From Theocolax elegans (taxonomy: Eukaryota > Arthropoda > Insecta > Hymenoptera > Cerocephalidae): DNA of 64,000 nt. The notes under the pieces are model-generated. The model ran no database searches. It was not told the origin of the DNA and worked only from the letters and a program-made list of their open reading frames with translations. The stretch spans positions 44,421,500 through 44,485,499 of the forward strand of contig CM047427.1 in NCBI GenBank assembly GCA_026168455.1, given 5' to 3'. This document shows positions 23,841-35,645 of the stretch, piece by piece (the stretch's first letter is position 1; every line of letters starts with the position of its first letter). A program made the position numbers and the translations under genes.

Positions 23841-24426
23841 TTGAATTACAAAAATCGTCAGGAGTCGCCTTTGGGATCGGTTTACCTCAATCGGAGGCCA
23901 CTTGAACAGTGTACCGAAACTCCTTACGATGGCCCACCGCCTTGCGACGGCAAGCTTAGAGTCGTAATTCTCGGTGTGAATGCGGCGGTGTTTAGCTCAC
24001 CACCGTCGTCCGCTTTCGAACATAAGCGGCATCCGGGTTACTCTTCGCTTCACCCGTCAAGCCTGCTTGCAACCACGTGCCCCGCAGAGTCCAACCCAAT
24101 ACTGGGGACACGCTGGCGTTTCACTTTCAACTCAGAGGTACGCCAACGTGGGGCTCGGTTTCCCAGTCCCTGCGTACCAGAGTAAAGTCATCCTGGTCCA
24201 ACTGTCGATATGCCGAAGCACATCTTCCTATTACTCCCCGGATCCCCGGGGAGGTTTTGCGGTAGGTGGTCTAACGTTCGAATGAATGCAGTTTACAGGA
24301 GAAACTCCTTTGCATTCCGTGAAGCGTTAGATCCCTCTGTTCTCGTTGTTCACGAGGCCGTTCGAATCAAGGGTTCTAACTATTCCACGATGGGATTCGA
24401 CTGGCGTTCCCGGTTGGGGGAAGCCC
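23841..24426 (-). mobile_element. 3' UTR of the R1-clade LINE
   Basis: GC-richer stretch directly downstream (minus strand) of the RT stop. It ends, in the minus sense, at TTTTTGTAATTC followed by seven A, then the next LINE. It has local palindromes such as CCCCGGATCCCCGGGG at about 24236-24252. The short plus-strand frames here have no recognisable features. I see no match to 28S rRNA, so this copy is not in its usual R1-type rDNA site. Confidence 0.55.
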
Positions 24427-26765
24427 TTAAGCATTATGTTCGGACTGGAGAGTCTGATGAGACAGTCTAACCAGCTTCACAGTACAATGCTTCATGCATG
24501 ATTGCCAGGGGAGTGGCCGTTTCCTCGAAACATCCGCTCTTAGACTATCATACGGGTTAGGCGTCTTTGGAGTCTGGGGTCGGTCTCTGGAGTTGTCCTC
24601 AAGTATCAGCTTGGAAGGTTCTATGTTCCTTTTGGCAAACTTGTTGAATGCCTGGTACAAATCCCGGCTACTCACTAGTAAACTCGGTTCGCATGGCCAC
24701 GTATGACCATGTTTCCGGACCAAGTCCACCAGAGGTTTCCGGATTTCGACTACGCAGGGACAATCGAAGAGTATGTGGTTAGAAGTATGTTCCTCTCCAC
24801 ATTCACATCTCGAATCTTCGCTCAACCCGAAACGGTTCAGGTAAGACTTAAAAGATCCGTGTCCTGTTAAGAACTGCGATGTGTAGTGATTAGGCTTTAA
24901 CCACCCCTTTTGCATCCTGTCATCGACATTGCTGAAATACTTGTGTGTCTCTGAACCTCTGCCCGTGGAGTCCCACCTTTCCTGCCATTGATCCATAATT
25001 TGCTTTCGAATATTGGATTTCTCAATGGCAGATGCGTTTCTCGGGTTTCCACTACGGCTCCGTTCGACTGGTTCATCTGACGATTGGACAACTTCGCTGC
25101 GCCTGATATGGTAATGAGCTACACTCTCATCTAACAATAAGTCGATGGTAGGAGAGGCAGAGATTACCTGAAGTGCCTCGTGGAAGACAGTGCTATATGC
25201 TTTCGAAGTCCAGACTAGGGTCTTCCTTTGCAAGATAGCAAGAATTCTCCTGCTGTAACTATTAGCCTTGTTCCACCATCCTGCCGCACCGTAGGCGACA
25301 ATTGGGATGAAGAGGCACTTGTATATCAGACTGAGGGATTTTTCTTTCATCCCCCAATTCGCGCCAGAGAGGAGATGTAGTCGACCGAGGAGGTCGAACC
25401 ACTTTTTCTGCACGTTTTTGACGTGCTGAATGACTCCAAATCTAGGTTCGAACGTGACGCCCAGGTACTTCATTTCTTTAAGCATACGAATGTTTTGGCC
25501 TCCCAATTTAACTTTGGGAGGCTTGCTTGAGTCAAGTTTGCCTTTCAATAATATCATTCCCGATTTGGAGATTGATACTTCCAGTTTGTGTAAATTGCAC
25601 CAGTTCTCGACGATGTTAATCATACGCTGCGGCTCTGTTTCAAGGTGACGCCGGCTTTTGCCTTCGACGATTGTTATAATGTCGTCGGCATATGCTATCG
25701 AATTGAAGCCTGCGTCGTGAAACTCTTTGAGTAAGGTGTCATAGTCTAAGTTCCATCCAAGTGGACCGAAAATAGATCCCTGGGGGCAACCTTTAGTTAC
25801 TTCCTTTCGTGCGTCGTCGTGCGTAACTCTCATGCACACCGTTCGATCTTGGAAGTAACTTTGTATAAAGTTATAGACATTTGTGGGGCACTGTCTGTCT
25901 TTTAGCTGTTTCAAAAGACTAGGCCACCACAAGTTATCAAAAGCCCCAGAGATGTCAAGTGAAAACGCGAAGACGTATTTGCACTGGCTTTCCTCTACTA
26001 TTTGCGTCAGCCTTATTATCGCATCTTCCGTCGACTTTCCTGGTGTAAAACCATATTGGTCAGTCGACGTACTGATGTGTGTGCGCTCCGATGTTTGTCC
26101 CGACTCCGAGTTCACAGGCTGTTTCAGTCGCTCTATAATAAGCTTTTCCAACGTTTTGCCCATTATGCTTAGTAAGCATATGGGTCTGTACGACTTCATA
26201 GCCTGCTCATCTTTGTCAGGAGCTTTGAGCAACGTAATCAGCATTCCCTCTTTCCACCTCTTTGGGAAGACACCATACTTGAGACAAGCATTGTACAATA
26301 TGTCAATTTCGTCTAGCAGTGGAATTGCATTTTTAAGTACCTCCGCTTCAATTCTGTCAGTACCTGGACTCTTCCCGCTTTTGTTGGTTCGAATTGCTTG
26401 AACTATTTCAAGCCGGGTAAATGGAGGTGCCTCACTCGAGATATATTCTTCCAGGCAAGCCTGTCGGATCTCCTGGTGAGCATTTATCTCTCCTGATTCG
26501 TCATCGTCTGGTACTAACTGCTGAAGCAGAGATTCGCACGTTTCCTTCCAGGTAGTTGTCGATCCGTTATTTCCTGTCACAGTATTGAGGGCTTTGGTGG
26601 TGCTCATCTTGCCCGATACAACTCTGTACGGAAGGCTCCATACGTCTTTGTTGCCTTTGAGCGTGATATAACTCCTCCAGCTCCTCTTTCTGGACTTACC
26701 TGTTTCAGACTTGTATTCTCGCTTAGCTTTTCTTACGAGGCTGAGCGTATTGCTCTGGAGCCTTT
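24427..26765 (-). CDS. R1-clade LINE ORF2, RT and C-terminal zinc-knuckle part
   Basis: An open frame of 726 codons from ATG 26607, continuing upstream in frame to about 26765, so the ATG is internal. RT signatures: SYRPICLLSIMGKTLEKLII near 138, FSLDISGAFDNLWW near 212, KGCPQGSIFGP near 269 and AYADDIITIVEG near 308. The C-terminal CCHC-type knuckle CECGEEHTSNHILFDC near 633 is a hallmark of R1-like LINEs. The protein would carry out target-primed reverse transcription. Upstream, the endonuclease is in other frames (26863-27974), so the full ORF2 is broken even though this part is clean. Confidence 0.8.
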
Positions 26766-27974
26766 ACGATCTAGTCTCAGACGTCCCGCTTCTCTTCCTC
26801 TGGTAGAGCCATCTGCGTTCAAGTCTTTTGGTTTTACATTTGAGGTGTGTCAGCCGTGGATTTCACCATGGGGCGGATTTGGAAAACCGCCTCTTCATGG
26901 GGATCGCCTTCTTACATGAATTAATGATTGATTCTTCGAGTTTGCCGGCGTATATGTCGACATCCTCTTTAGAATCTATCTGCAAGTCCGACAGACGCGT
27001 CTTTTCGACTTTTAGAGCCTCTCTGAAGACTTCCCAGTCCGCTTTTCGGATATTGAAACGCGGTTTCATTATTTTTATTTGGCGAGTCGGTATCTTTCAA
27101 AGTCCAATGTTATGGAAATAGGTCTATGATCACTCGTGCTCCAGTCCTCGACCTTCCAATCGGCTATGAGGTGGCTTAGGCTTCTGGTCACGAGTGTTAC
27201 TTCTATGAAGGTTTCCCCTCTTACGCTTACACACGTGGCCTGTTGCCCTTGCCGGTTCACCACCGTGAGGTTGTGTTCGAGAATAAAGTCCTCAAGTAGT
27301 TGTCCTCTGCCATCTCTCGTTGGCGAGTCCCACCAAGTAGACTTAGCATTTGCGTCCATTGCTATAAGAACCTTTTGGTCTTTAAGCTCGGACAGGATGC
27401 GTCTAAGCTGCGTCAGATATATCCCTATGGGATCTCTGAATTGGCAGTATAAAGTGACCACATAGAAGTTGCCAAAGCGACCGCTCACCATTGAGCATAC
27501 GCAGTGGCTGGTGCAGAGCTGGGAGATTTGTGTATACGTGAGGGTACCAGAGCTATATAAAATAGCTGCCGAGGGTTTCTCCTCTGGCTTGGTCCCTACT
27601 ATCGTACCAATGCTTAGTCCAATCCCCGAGATACATCCTCTACAGGAGTATGGTTCTTGAACCAAAGCCAAATCTACTCCTGCTCTGACCATGTGTTCGC
27701 GAGTTTCGTCTGTGACGTTTCTCGCACGAGCCATGTTTAGCTGGAGGATCTTAACTTTCAGGCCTCTGTTAGAGCTTGACTCTGTTTGAGGCCCGTCTGT
27801 ACGAGTGCGACTCCTAACTAAACTTTTACGATCGACAGGATTTGTGTCCAGGCGTGCCGCCTTGGAGGGCCCTTTCGTCGATCCACCCTTCCGCTTCCGA
27901 GGACGCTGCGGTTCCTTATTGGAGGAGGGCATCTTCTGATGGTAAGCGCTTGTTAGCGGTCTACTCGAGTGCAA
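26766..27974 (-). pseudogene. R1-clade LINE ORF2, endonuclease part, separated by frame breaks
   Basis: 27974-27075 encodes a basic, low-complexity leader (PQRPRKRKGG) and then an R1-type AP endonuclease: ILQLNMARARNVTDETREHM, LVQEPYS, IAMDANAKSTWW and a catalytic STSDHRPISI near the end. The frame stops at 27075. A second piece (27069-26863) continues with an R1-like linker (DWEVFREALKVEKTRLSDLQ) and stops at TGA. A third frame then leads to the RT. There are therefore at least two frame breaks, near 27070 and 26770-26870. The leader might be the end of ORF1 or ORF2's own start. Confidence 0.7.
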
Positions 27975-30300
27975 TTATCTCCTAAAATTAAACTTTTAAA
28001 AAGATTTCTAAGATATCCTCCACAAGATATCGAAAACAGAGGTAAAAATAAACGAGTGCCGGGTCCGTACGGCTGGAGAGGTTCTTCTTAAGACTAACTT
28101 GACGTTTCCTACTTTTTACAATATTTACAAATCCTTATATTATTATCTTAAATTTACTATCTACACATTACACTACTTTGTCTCTTTGAGACGGAATCTA
28201 GAATCGTGTTTTGTGCATATCTTTTCATTACCCAATGGATTTGTTTTTGATTTTGATTGATTATATCCAGAGGGTTCAAATAGTGCACTGATGGATAATC
28301 ATTTTGATTTCATATTCCATCTTTTGATCGTATTAGTATGCTCTCCATAGAAATCTTTATATTTACAAGGCATTTGGCCAATCTCGCTTACGCTACCAGA
28401 TCACGGCTGATTGCCGCTCTCCGGATCTCTATTATTTACAAGATTAATTGCTGTGGTACTTTATTGGTAAGACTCGCCTTGGCAAACTGCTCAGGCTTTA
28501 GATTGCACTGGATTGGAACAGAGATTCTCCTTAGTTGGCGTTCGAGAATGCCCACAGGGCCCACGTAATACCCATCGACTTCCATGCTTTCGAAATTTCC
28601 AAGTGCTAAACTGGTTCAGTTTGAGATACCCTTACTTCTTGGTCTGTCTCCTCGCTATCCTTTTATGCTACTTTCGAAAAATCTCCTGAAATGGAAAAAC
28701 CCACCCTTACGGGTGGGTGATGAGCTCATCGTCCGAAGACCTGAGTTCTTAGCTAGGATAGTCTGGAGGCTGCCATAAGGGAGCCCAACTCTTAACTGAG
28801 TGATTGAAAGGCTAACTTCTTCTCGAGGGCCTTCGGCGAACCTACTAACCCTTGCTTAAAGAAATCGACCTGTATTTGGTTGTTCAACCCTACATTGTGC
28901 TTCGGAGGTACCTTGCTTTTGGGAGCTGCTATGACTCCGGCCGAGGCCCTTTACCCACAGTGGTGGACCCATCACTTGCTAGGCGACAGGCGGAAATTTA
29001 TTATCTACCCGAGTAAACCCGAGTTACCTGGACCATTTTCACGAAACAACTTTCTGCACAATGCTGGTTTCGCCCCTTTCGAGGCGTGTGGGACGTATTC
29101 CTAAGGAATTTCCCCTCAGTTGATCTCCTGCTTTGGCTTGCCAGAGACTGAGTTGAGTCCTTAAGGTACGCTGAACTCCACAATGATTTTCGAAGGCATT
29201 TTTAGGCTGTTCCCACCCCGGTATACACCGAGCCGGAACAATATAAAAGAGTCCGGCCAAAAGGGTTTTCGACTTCACTTAACTTTCGACAATAGTGTAG
29301 TCGGCATGATCGGGCTCGGAGCTTGATGCTCTTAATGCCTTCTCGTGCGAGTTTATGGTGCATCGAACCTACGTAAGGAAACGTCGGGAGAAATACTTTT
29401 AAAAGCCTGGAAGGCTTCCCGTCATTCGATAACACACCTCTGTGAGACATCTCGGCGGTTGCGGTCTGGGGTAAGGTCTTCCATGACCACGGTTGCTCTG
29501 ATGAATTGTATAGCCGCCAACGGCATATGTTCAATAACTAAGCGTGTTAGTGTATCAATCATATAGCATGTTGGGCAGTTGATCGCCAACACAGGCTTGG
29601 CGAAACAACACGACTTCGAGCCGCACTAGTGGCAATCCTCTTCCTCCACTGTCGCAGGAGGTAAAAATCGAACTCTCGGAAATGGGGGCCGAGTCACTCA
29701 CCCTCTCTCCACTCAGGAAATCTGAGAACAGGATTCCACCACTTTGCGCATATAGACAACATAATTTTTAATAATCGGACGCAAATAGCCTAGCTCTCCC
29801 GTTCCGAATACATTTGAAATTGTCGCACCCTTTAGAAGGTGGGCTCTTTCTATAATTAAGTCCCTGACTGCGGGTGAAGAAACCCTACACACCAAGCCTT
29901 TGGTCATGGTAGGAACGGATGGTTCGCTCATCGATTGGCTCCGGTTGGAAGAGTTGATGGAATTAGTCGAGTGCGGCAACCATGGTCGGATCTCGACGAC
30001 GTGAGATGTGACCAGAGGAAGTTTGATGCGAGCCAAAATAGTTTCACAAGTTTTCGCACAGGAGGACAGGATTCCTTTGAGCGGTGGTATCGGCTTTATC
30101 AGGTACTTCTTAACGCCTGGGAGTTCTTATTATCCTCCTTAAAGTCTGGCATATCGAAGAGGTTATTTTGGAGTTGGAATTTTCGTCGTCTACTGAGGAC
30201 CCAGGAACATCGTGCGTGACTCGCCCCCTACTTATGCTTATTCCAAATCGACTGTGCCCTTTGCAGCAGGTCATGACTCCATCTTAACATAATTAACCAG
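27975..30300 (-). other. Probable 5' region of the R1-clade LINE (decayed ORF1), unresolved
   Basis: About 2.3 kb of moderately GC-rich sequence with only short frames. The best minus-strand piece, 29713-30036 (107 codons), contains a patch RDLIIERAHLLKGATISN then GYLRPIIKNYVVYMRKV, which might be an ORF1 remnant. A tight hairpin CCCACCCTTACGGGTGGG is at about 28709-28726. No zinc knuckles were found. It could also be a second decayed element rather than the 5' part of this one. Confidence 0.35.
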
Positions 30301-31140
30301 ACGGTAATTCGCACACTGGATCGAACGTCGTGACGCTACGGCGATTGGAAGAGCTCTGCTCTCCTCGGCGTGGTCGACGCATTGCCATTGTGCGCGCATG
30401 CGTCGCGACGGCCCACTTGCGGTCCACATCGTCTCGCAGTGTACGCCTCGTCCGTTCCCGCAACAACAATGGTGCCGTTGACGACGACGTAAGCTGCCTG
30501 CCAGGTAATTATTCCTTTCGTTCCTTGTGTGTACGCGGCACGTCGATACGGACTCGTGTGTGTTGCCGCGACCGATATCTCCGTCTCTCTCGCTCTTCTT
30601 GAGGCGCACGGCGTGACAGGTGCAACGGCGAGCTCAAGCTGCTTGGACGGACACACGGCGATATTCAGGTAAATATCCACTTGGAAGACGGCTTGCTGTC
30701 TTTATTATTAATATTAATATTGTGTGTGTGAGCACTTATAATGCTCACCTAACCTTTTTCCAAGTCCTCTCCTATACACACTTGCTTAGGTAAGTGTATG
30801 CTTCTGTCTGCTCCCTTATAATGACTATTGCTACATTAACTGGTGCTTGCAGGTTTCCTGGATTATTGCTGGCTGACGGACTTCCTGGCTACATTGGCTC
30901 CTTCTTCTGGCTCGGTCATCCTTGGCTTGCTGGGTACTCTGCTACTAGATTCAGGACTTTGCAGCTCGCTGTCAACACCTCAGCATGCTGCTTTATTAAC
31001 TCTTCGTCAGGCTCTTTATTAGATTACTTCAAGAGTAATCTATGCTTCGGTGAACTCCTTCTGTGTCCTGTTCGGCTGCTCCCCTGTGCACCTTTGTTTG
31101 TGGGCTCGGTTGTGTATCATATGTGTTAAGGAGCTCGGTT
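30301..31140. other. GC-rich orphan region with CpG and splice-donor-like sites
   Basis: About 30330-30690 is much richer in CG dinucleotides than its surroundings. It has CCAG/GTAATT (about 30502), TCAG/GTAAATATCC (about 30668) and TTAG/GTAAGTG (about 30788) on the plus strand. Opposite-strand frames of about 90-115 codons overlap and none has a recognisable domain. It could be a first exon or promoter of an unseen transcript, or an LTR-type regulatory region. A poly-G run is at 31144-31155. Confidence 0.3.
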
Positions 31141-31382
31141 ATTGGGGGGGGGGGGGTATTATAGTTATTATTTATAGGCTCTTAGGGAAATTAGGGAGAG
31201 ATAGGTTCGATTAGGCTTATATGTGTGTGTGTGTGTGCTCGTACAGGGAAGGTAAAGTATAGTTTATTATCGCTCTTAATGACATGCACTATTTGCATTG
31301 TCACAATATATATATATATATTAGCATAATAATCTTAAATAAAGATTAAATCTGCTTAAATAAAAAAATATATATATATGGG
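31141..31382. other. Low-complexity spacer
   Basis: Poly-G run, short (TG)n and (TA)n runs; no gene. Confidence 0.6.
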
Positions 31383-32170
31383 AATATGCTTTAGAGGTAT
31401 ACAGTAGTTCTCCTGAATTTTTCAGATTTTTTCGGTACCATTATTTTAAGTTATTTTAAGAGAGTCAAAATTGACATTTTAGCACTTTTTTTGGCATTAT
31501 ATGCCCATTTTCATGAATTTGTAGCTCCCAGGGGATGCATTTTTCACTAAAAACATAAATATGACTGTTTTTGCCAAATTTTATGAATTTTTCATTAAAA
31601 ATACTTTTAAAGTCATACATGTATGCTGTCACACTCTTGTAAGCCCTTTAAACCTTAAATAGTGAAAATCAGCAATTCTACTCCGGACTCTGGAAACCTA
31701 ATGCTGTCGAAAAGATGTCTTTTTATAGTCAGAAACTGCCTATAAATTTCCAGGGTGGGTCTACATCATGACGACCACTTATGGTCAAAATATCTGGGAA
31801 AAGTGCCCGAAACATTAATAGAAATGTATATTTGCAAAAGAATTTATGCACTTACTTTGAAGTGTAGAAAAGTATCTTCACTTTTTTCATTATCAATCTA
31901 ATCTCCTGTAAGCTGTTAAGAACACAAATATTATTATACAATTATAAAAAATTAATTTTTTAACATTTCTAATACTAGATTTTTAGTTTTACAGCCCTTA
32001 CAAGAATTACGATACTAATCTGAAGGTTTACTATAAAAGTATCAACATTATTATTATTATTATTATTATTATTCTTATTATTATTATTATTATTATTCAG
32101 CAATACATTGTTGAATTTCACAAACTTGTCACTTTCAATTAATCATATTAATCATTATAATCTCAGATCT
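31383..32170. mobile_element. Partial copy of palindromic MITE family D (one arm)
   Basis: It matches the left arm of the complete family-D element that follows, from GGGAATATGCTTTAGAGGTA to the (ATT)n run and TTCACAAACTTGTCACT near 32130, but lacks the outer 50 bp. The (ATT)n run here is expanded (32050-32098). Confidence 0.7.
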
Positions 32171-32363
32171 GATTTGTTGATATATTTTTTGTATTAAATA
32201 CGTATCTTCAGTTATTATAATAGAAAACGATGAAACTTTAATTTATGAAAAAGGATCATAGTGGACAAAAAATAAATAGTGCCTGCTTTATTAAAAAATG
32301 AAGCATTTTGTTCGAAGAGACATACGTTTTATATTATACACAGACACACACACATATATATAT
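32171..32363. other. AT-rich spacer between family-D copies
   Basis: No gene; (AC)n/(TA)n run just before the next element. Confidence 0.5.
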
Positions 32364-34018
32364 GGGTGGTTCTCTGTGACATCGAAGATGAAAAAAATAA
32401 ATATTGCTATAACTGTGGGAATATGTTTTAGAGGTATCCAGTATTTCTCCTGAATTTTTTCAGATTTTTTCTGGGCCATTATTTTAAGTTACAGAGAGTC
32501 AAAGTTGACATTTTAGCACTTTTTTGCATTATATGCCCATTTTCATGAATTTTTAGCTCCCAGGGGATGCATTTTTCACTAAAAACATAACTATGACTTT
32601 TTTTGTAAAATTTTCCGAACTTTTCATTAAAAATACTTTTAAAGACATAAATGTATGCTGTCACACTCTTGTAAGCCATTTAAACATTAAATAGTGAAAA
32701 TCAGCAATTCTGCTCCGGACTCTGGTAACCTAATACTGTCTAAAAGATGTCTTTTTATAGTCAGAAACTGCCGAAAAATTTCCAGAGTGGGTCTAAATCA
32801 TCAAGATCACTTATGGTCAAAATATCCGGGAAAAGTGCCCGAAATATTAATAGAAATGTATATTTGTTGCCTTATAACGATGAATCTAGTAGCATGATCA
32901 TTGCAAAAAAATTTGTGCACTTACCTTGGAGTGGTAGAAAAGTGTCTCCACTTGTTTCAGTATCCATCTAATCCCCTGTAAGCTGCTAAAAATACAAGTA
33001 TTATTATAAAATTATAAAAAATTATTTTTTAAACATTTATAATGCTGGATTTTTAGTTTTACATCCCTTACAAGAATTATAATACTAATCTGAAGGATTA
33101 CTATAAAAGTATCAACATTATTATTATTATTATTCAGCAATACATTGTTTAGATTTCACAAACTTGTCACTGTCATGTTATCGTATTATTCATTATAATT
33201 ATATATCCGATTTATTTATATATCTTTTGTATTAAATACGTATATTCAGTTATTGTAATAATGATGTTTATATATTTATAGTAATCCTTCAGATTAGTAT
33301 TATAATTCTTGTAAGGGATGTAAAACTAAAAATCCAGCATTATAAATGTTTAAAAAATAATTTTTTATAATTTTATAATAATATTTGTATTTTTAGCAGC
33401 TTACAGGGAATTAGATGGATACTGAAACAAGTGAAGATACTTTTCTACCACTCCAAGGTAAGTGCACAAATTTTTTTGCAATGATCATGGTAATAGATTT
33501 ATCGTTATAAGGCAACAAATATACATTTCTATTAATATTTCGGGCACTTTTCCCGGATATTTTGACCATAAGTGAACTTTATGATTTAGACCCACTCTGG
33601 AAATTTTTAAGCAGTTTCTGACTATAAAAAGACATCTTTTAGACAGTATTAGGTTACCAGAGTCCGGAGCAGAATTGCTGATTTTCACTATTTAAGGTTT
33701 AAATGGCTTACAAGAGTGTGACAGCATACATTTTTGTCTTTAAAAGTATTTTTAATGAAAAGTTCGGAAAATTTTACAAAAAAAGTCATACTTATGTTTT
33801 TAGTGAAAAATGCATCCCCTGGGAGCTAAAAATTCATGAAAATGGGCACATAATGCAAGAAAGTGCTAAAATGTCAACTTTGACTCTCTGTAACTTAAAA
33901 TAATGGCCCAGAAAAAATCTGAAAAAATTCAGGAGAACTACTGGATACCTCTAAAACATATTCCCACAGTTATAGCAATATTTATTTTTTTCATCTTCGA
34001 TGTCACAGAGAACCACCC
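32364..34018. mobile_element. Palindromic MITE family D, complete
   Basis: Ends GGGTGGTTCTCTGTGACATC and the exact inverse GATGTCACAGAGAACCACCC. The arms, about 745 bp each (32364-33109 and 33279-34018), are nearly identical; the spacer is about 170 bp. Flanking TATATA hides the exact target duplication. The 60-70 codon frames occur as mirror pairs in the two arms and are not genes. Confidence 0.85.
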
Positions 34019-34079
34019 ATATATACTTGTAACCAATAAATTCATATTTATTTTAGATAATAATTATACCTTTAAAATA

Positions 34080-34475
34080 TAATCTTATAATTACTTATAA
34101 TTAAACGCAAAATAATTATACATAACCGAACGGTAGAGATAAATCATATGAAACAAATCTCCGTTTTTTCAAAACGAAGCTACAGGTTTTTTTTCGCGAG
34201 TAATAACCTCGTGAAATCGGGTCTTTGTTATTATATTTTACTTTTATCATCAGTATTTCTATTATTCATAAGACTTGCAATACTATCAAAATTACACTTT
34301 CTCGAATTTTCATAAATTAATTTTATGCCTTTAATTATACAAAATTCAACTGTTGCATTTTTATTATTTCCTAATTTCAATTATAAAATTTCGAACCTCC
34401 TGAAACAAATTTTTCACCATAATTTTACAATTCGCAGGTTAATTCGCCTAATTCGCCTAAACTAAATAGTATATT
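34080..34475 (-). pseudogene. Stray fragment of Polinton PolB 3' end
   Basis: It aligns by eye with 49875-50260, the last part of the PolB gene in the large Polinton: CATAACCGAACGGTAGAGAT against CATATGACCGAACGGAAGAG (approximate), then TTTTTTCAAAACGAAGCTAC against ACGACGCTAC, CGCGAGTAATAACCTCGTG, and CGAACCTCCTGAAACAAATT. It is more decayed than the main copy, has no open frame and duplicates the short unit TTCGCCTAA. It shows that Polinton DNA lies outside the main element, in the same orientation. Confidence 0.7.
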
Positions 34476-34654
34476 TTAGTAATATTGAGGAATAATAGTG
34501 TCATATTGTTTGAATGCAAGTATACAGTTAGTCTGTTTTTTTCATAAAATGCATTCGCTCTCTTTTTTTAAGAAATTTCTATCTGTAATATCTTTTCCTT
34601 TGATTATGATATTATTTAATTTATTTTCTACAGATGGAATGGTTTTAATTCCAT

Positions 34655-34966
34655 GTTTTTTTAATTGACCGCCATTTTTTCATAGAGACCTTTAGAATAG
34701 GGTAAAATAAGGACCTGTTTAAATTTAATATTTTCGTTTCTGCTTCGATTATTTTGTTGATTATTTAAAATAGCAAGACGTTTCTTTATGTATTTTTCTA
34801 TAAATCCCTCCGGATAATTATTTTTAATTAAATACTCTTTTACTTTATTTATATTATTTTGATGAAATTTTTTGTTGGACAATTTCGTTGCTCTGTCAAC
34901 TAAATTATAAATCATACCGATCATAGCGACATCGAACAACGATTTGCTATGCGGACTCGCCAGAAA
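34655..34966 (-). pseudogene. Penelope-like element, RT C-terminal linker fragment
   Basis: The minus-strand frame (34661-34939) has NLVDRATKLSNKKFHQNNIN, then NNYPEGFIEKYIKKRL and a VLILPYSKGLYEK end. This order is typical of the stretch between RT and the GIY-YIG endonuclease in Penelope-like proteins. RT catalytic motifs and the nuclease are missing. Confidence 0.55.
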
Positions 34967-35645
34967 CTTAGTGAATGGATCGACACTCAGAGAAATTTGA
35001 TACGAAATCGAGCACAGAGAAAATTTCTTCTACAATGCCGTACTTATGATACGAAACCACGACATATGGTAACGCTTTAAGTGATAGCTTAAGACACCTC
35101 ACTTTCCGCAGCAATACTGGTAATAAAAAATTTAATAGACTTCTTGCAAACTTTAAAATCAAACTTCTTAATATTGAAATTGAAGATATTGGTATTCATA
35201 TATCTAATTTAGAGAAAAAGTTAGTTTTGCTCAATAATAATATCAAAAATCTTTTGCCTCAAGACGTGTTTTTTTCATATCAATAATAGTCAAAACAATA
35301 CTAATGTATGTTACCGTGATAACCTAAATAGTAAACATAATAATAAACTCAGAAATTCTATGCAAAACAAATTAACAAATGCTATGAACATTGACAGTTG
35401 GATTAAGAATTTAACTAATATCGAGTTATCTAAGGACGTCACTGATAGAATTTCACTTGGACCAAAAAATTTAGTTTACCCTTCTCTCAAAATAATAAAA
35501 TATACCGATAAATTACATAAAATCTTTGGCAAATTTTGTTTATATAAATGAAATCCGCAATGATCCTACTGATTCTCTGAGACAAAATTTAGTTCAAAAT
35601 TTAAATACACATATGAGTGATTCTCATCTAAAGTTCAAACTTAGG
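34967..35645 (+). pseudogene. Penelope-like element, N-terminal fragment
   Basis: Plus-strand frames, broken near 35285 and near 35540, give a Lys/Asn-rich stretch (KLLNIEIEDIGIHISNLEKK), then NIDSWIKNLTNIELSKDVTD and ISLGPKNLVYPS, resembling the N-terminal NLS..L...E...LSLGPNF pattern of Penelope proteins. It ends near a donor-like CTTAG/GTAAGC at about 35646; some Penelope elements do contain introns. It is head-to-head with the minus-strand fragment. Confidence 0.5.

Noticed and set aside
23841..24426. Possible 28S rRNA next to the R1-clade LINE
   Set aside because: No conserved large-subunit rRNA landmarks were recognised; position directly after the RT stop fits a LINE 3' UTR.
32479..33903. 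66-67 codon frames in mirrored pairs (MAYKSVTAYI..., MKISNSAPDS...)
   Set aside because: They occur as inverse copies because they lie in the arms of a palindromic MITE; no selection evident.
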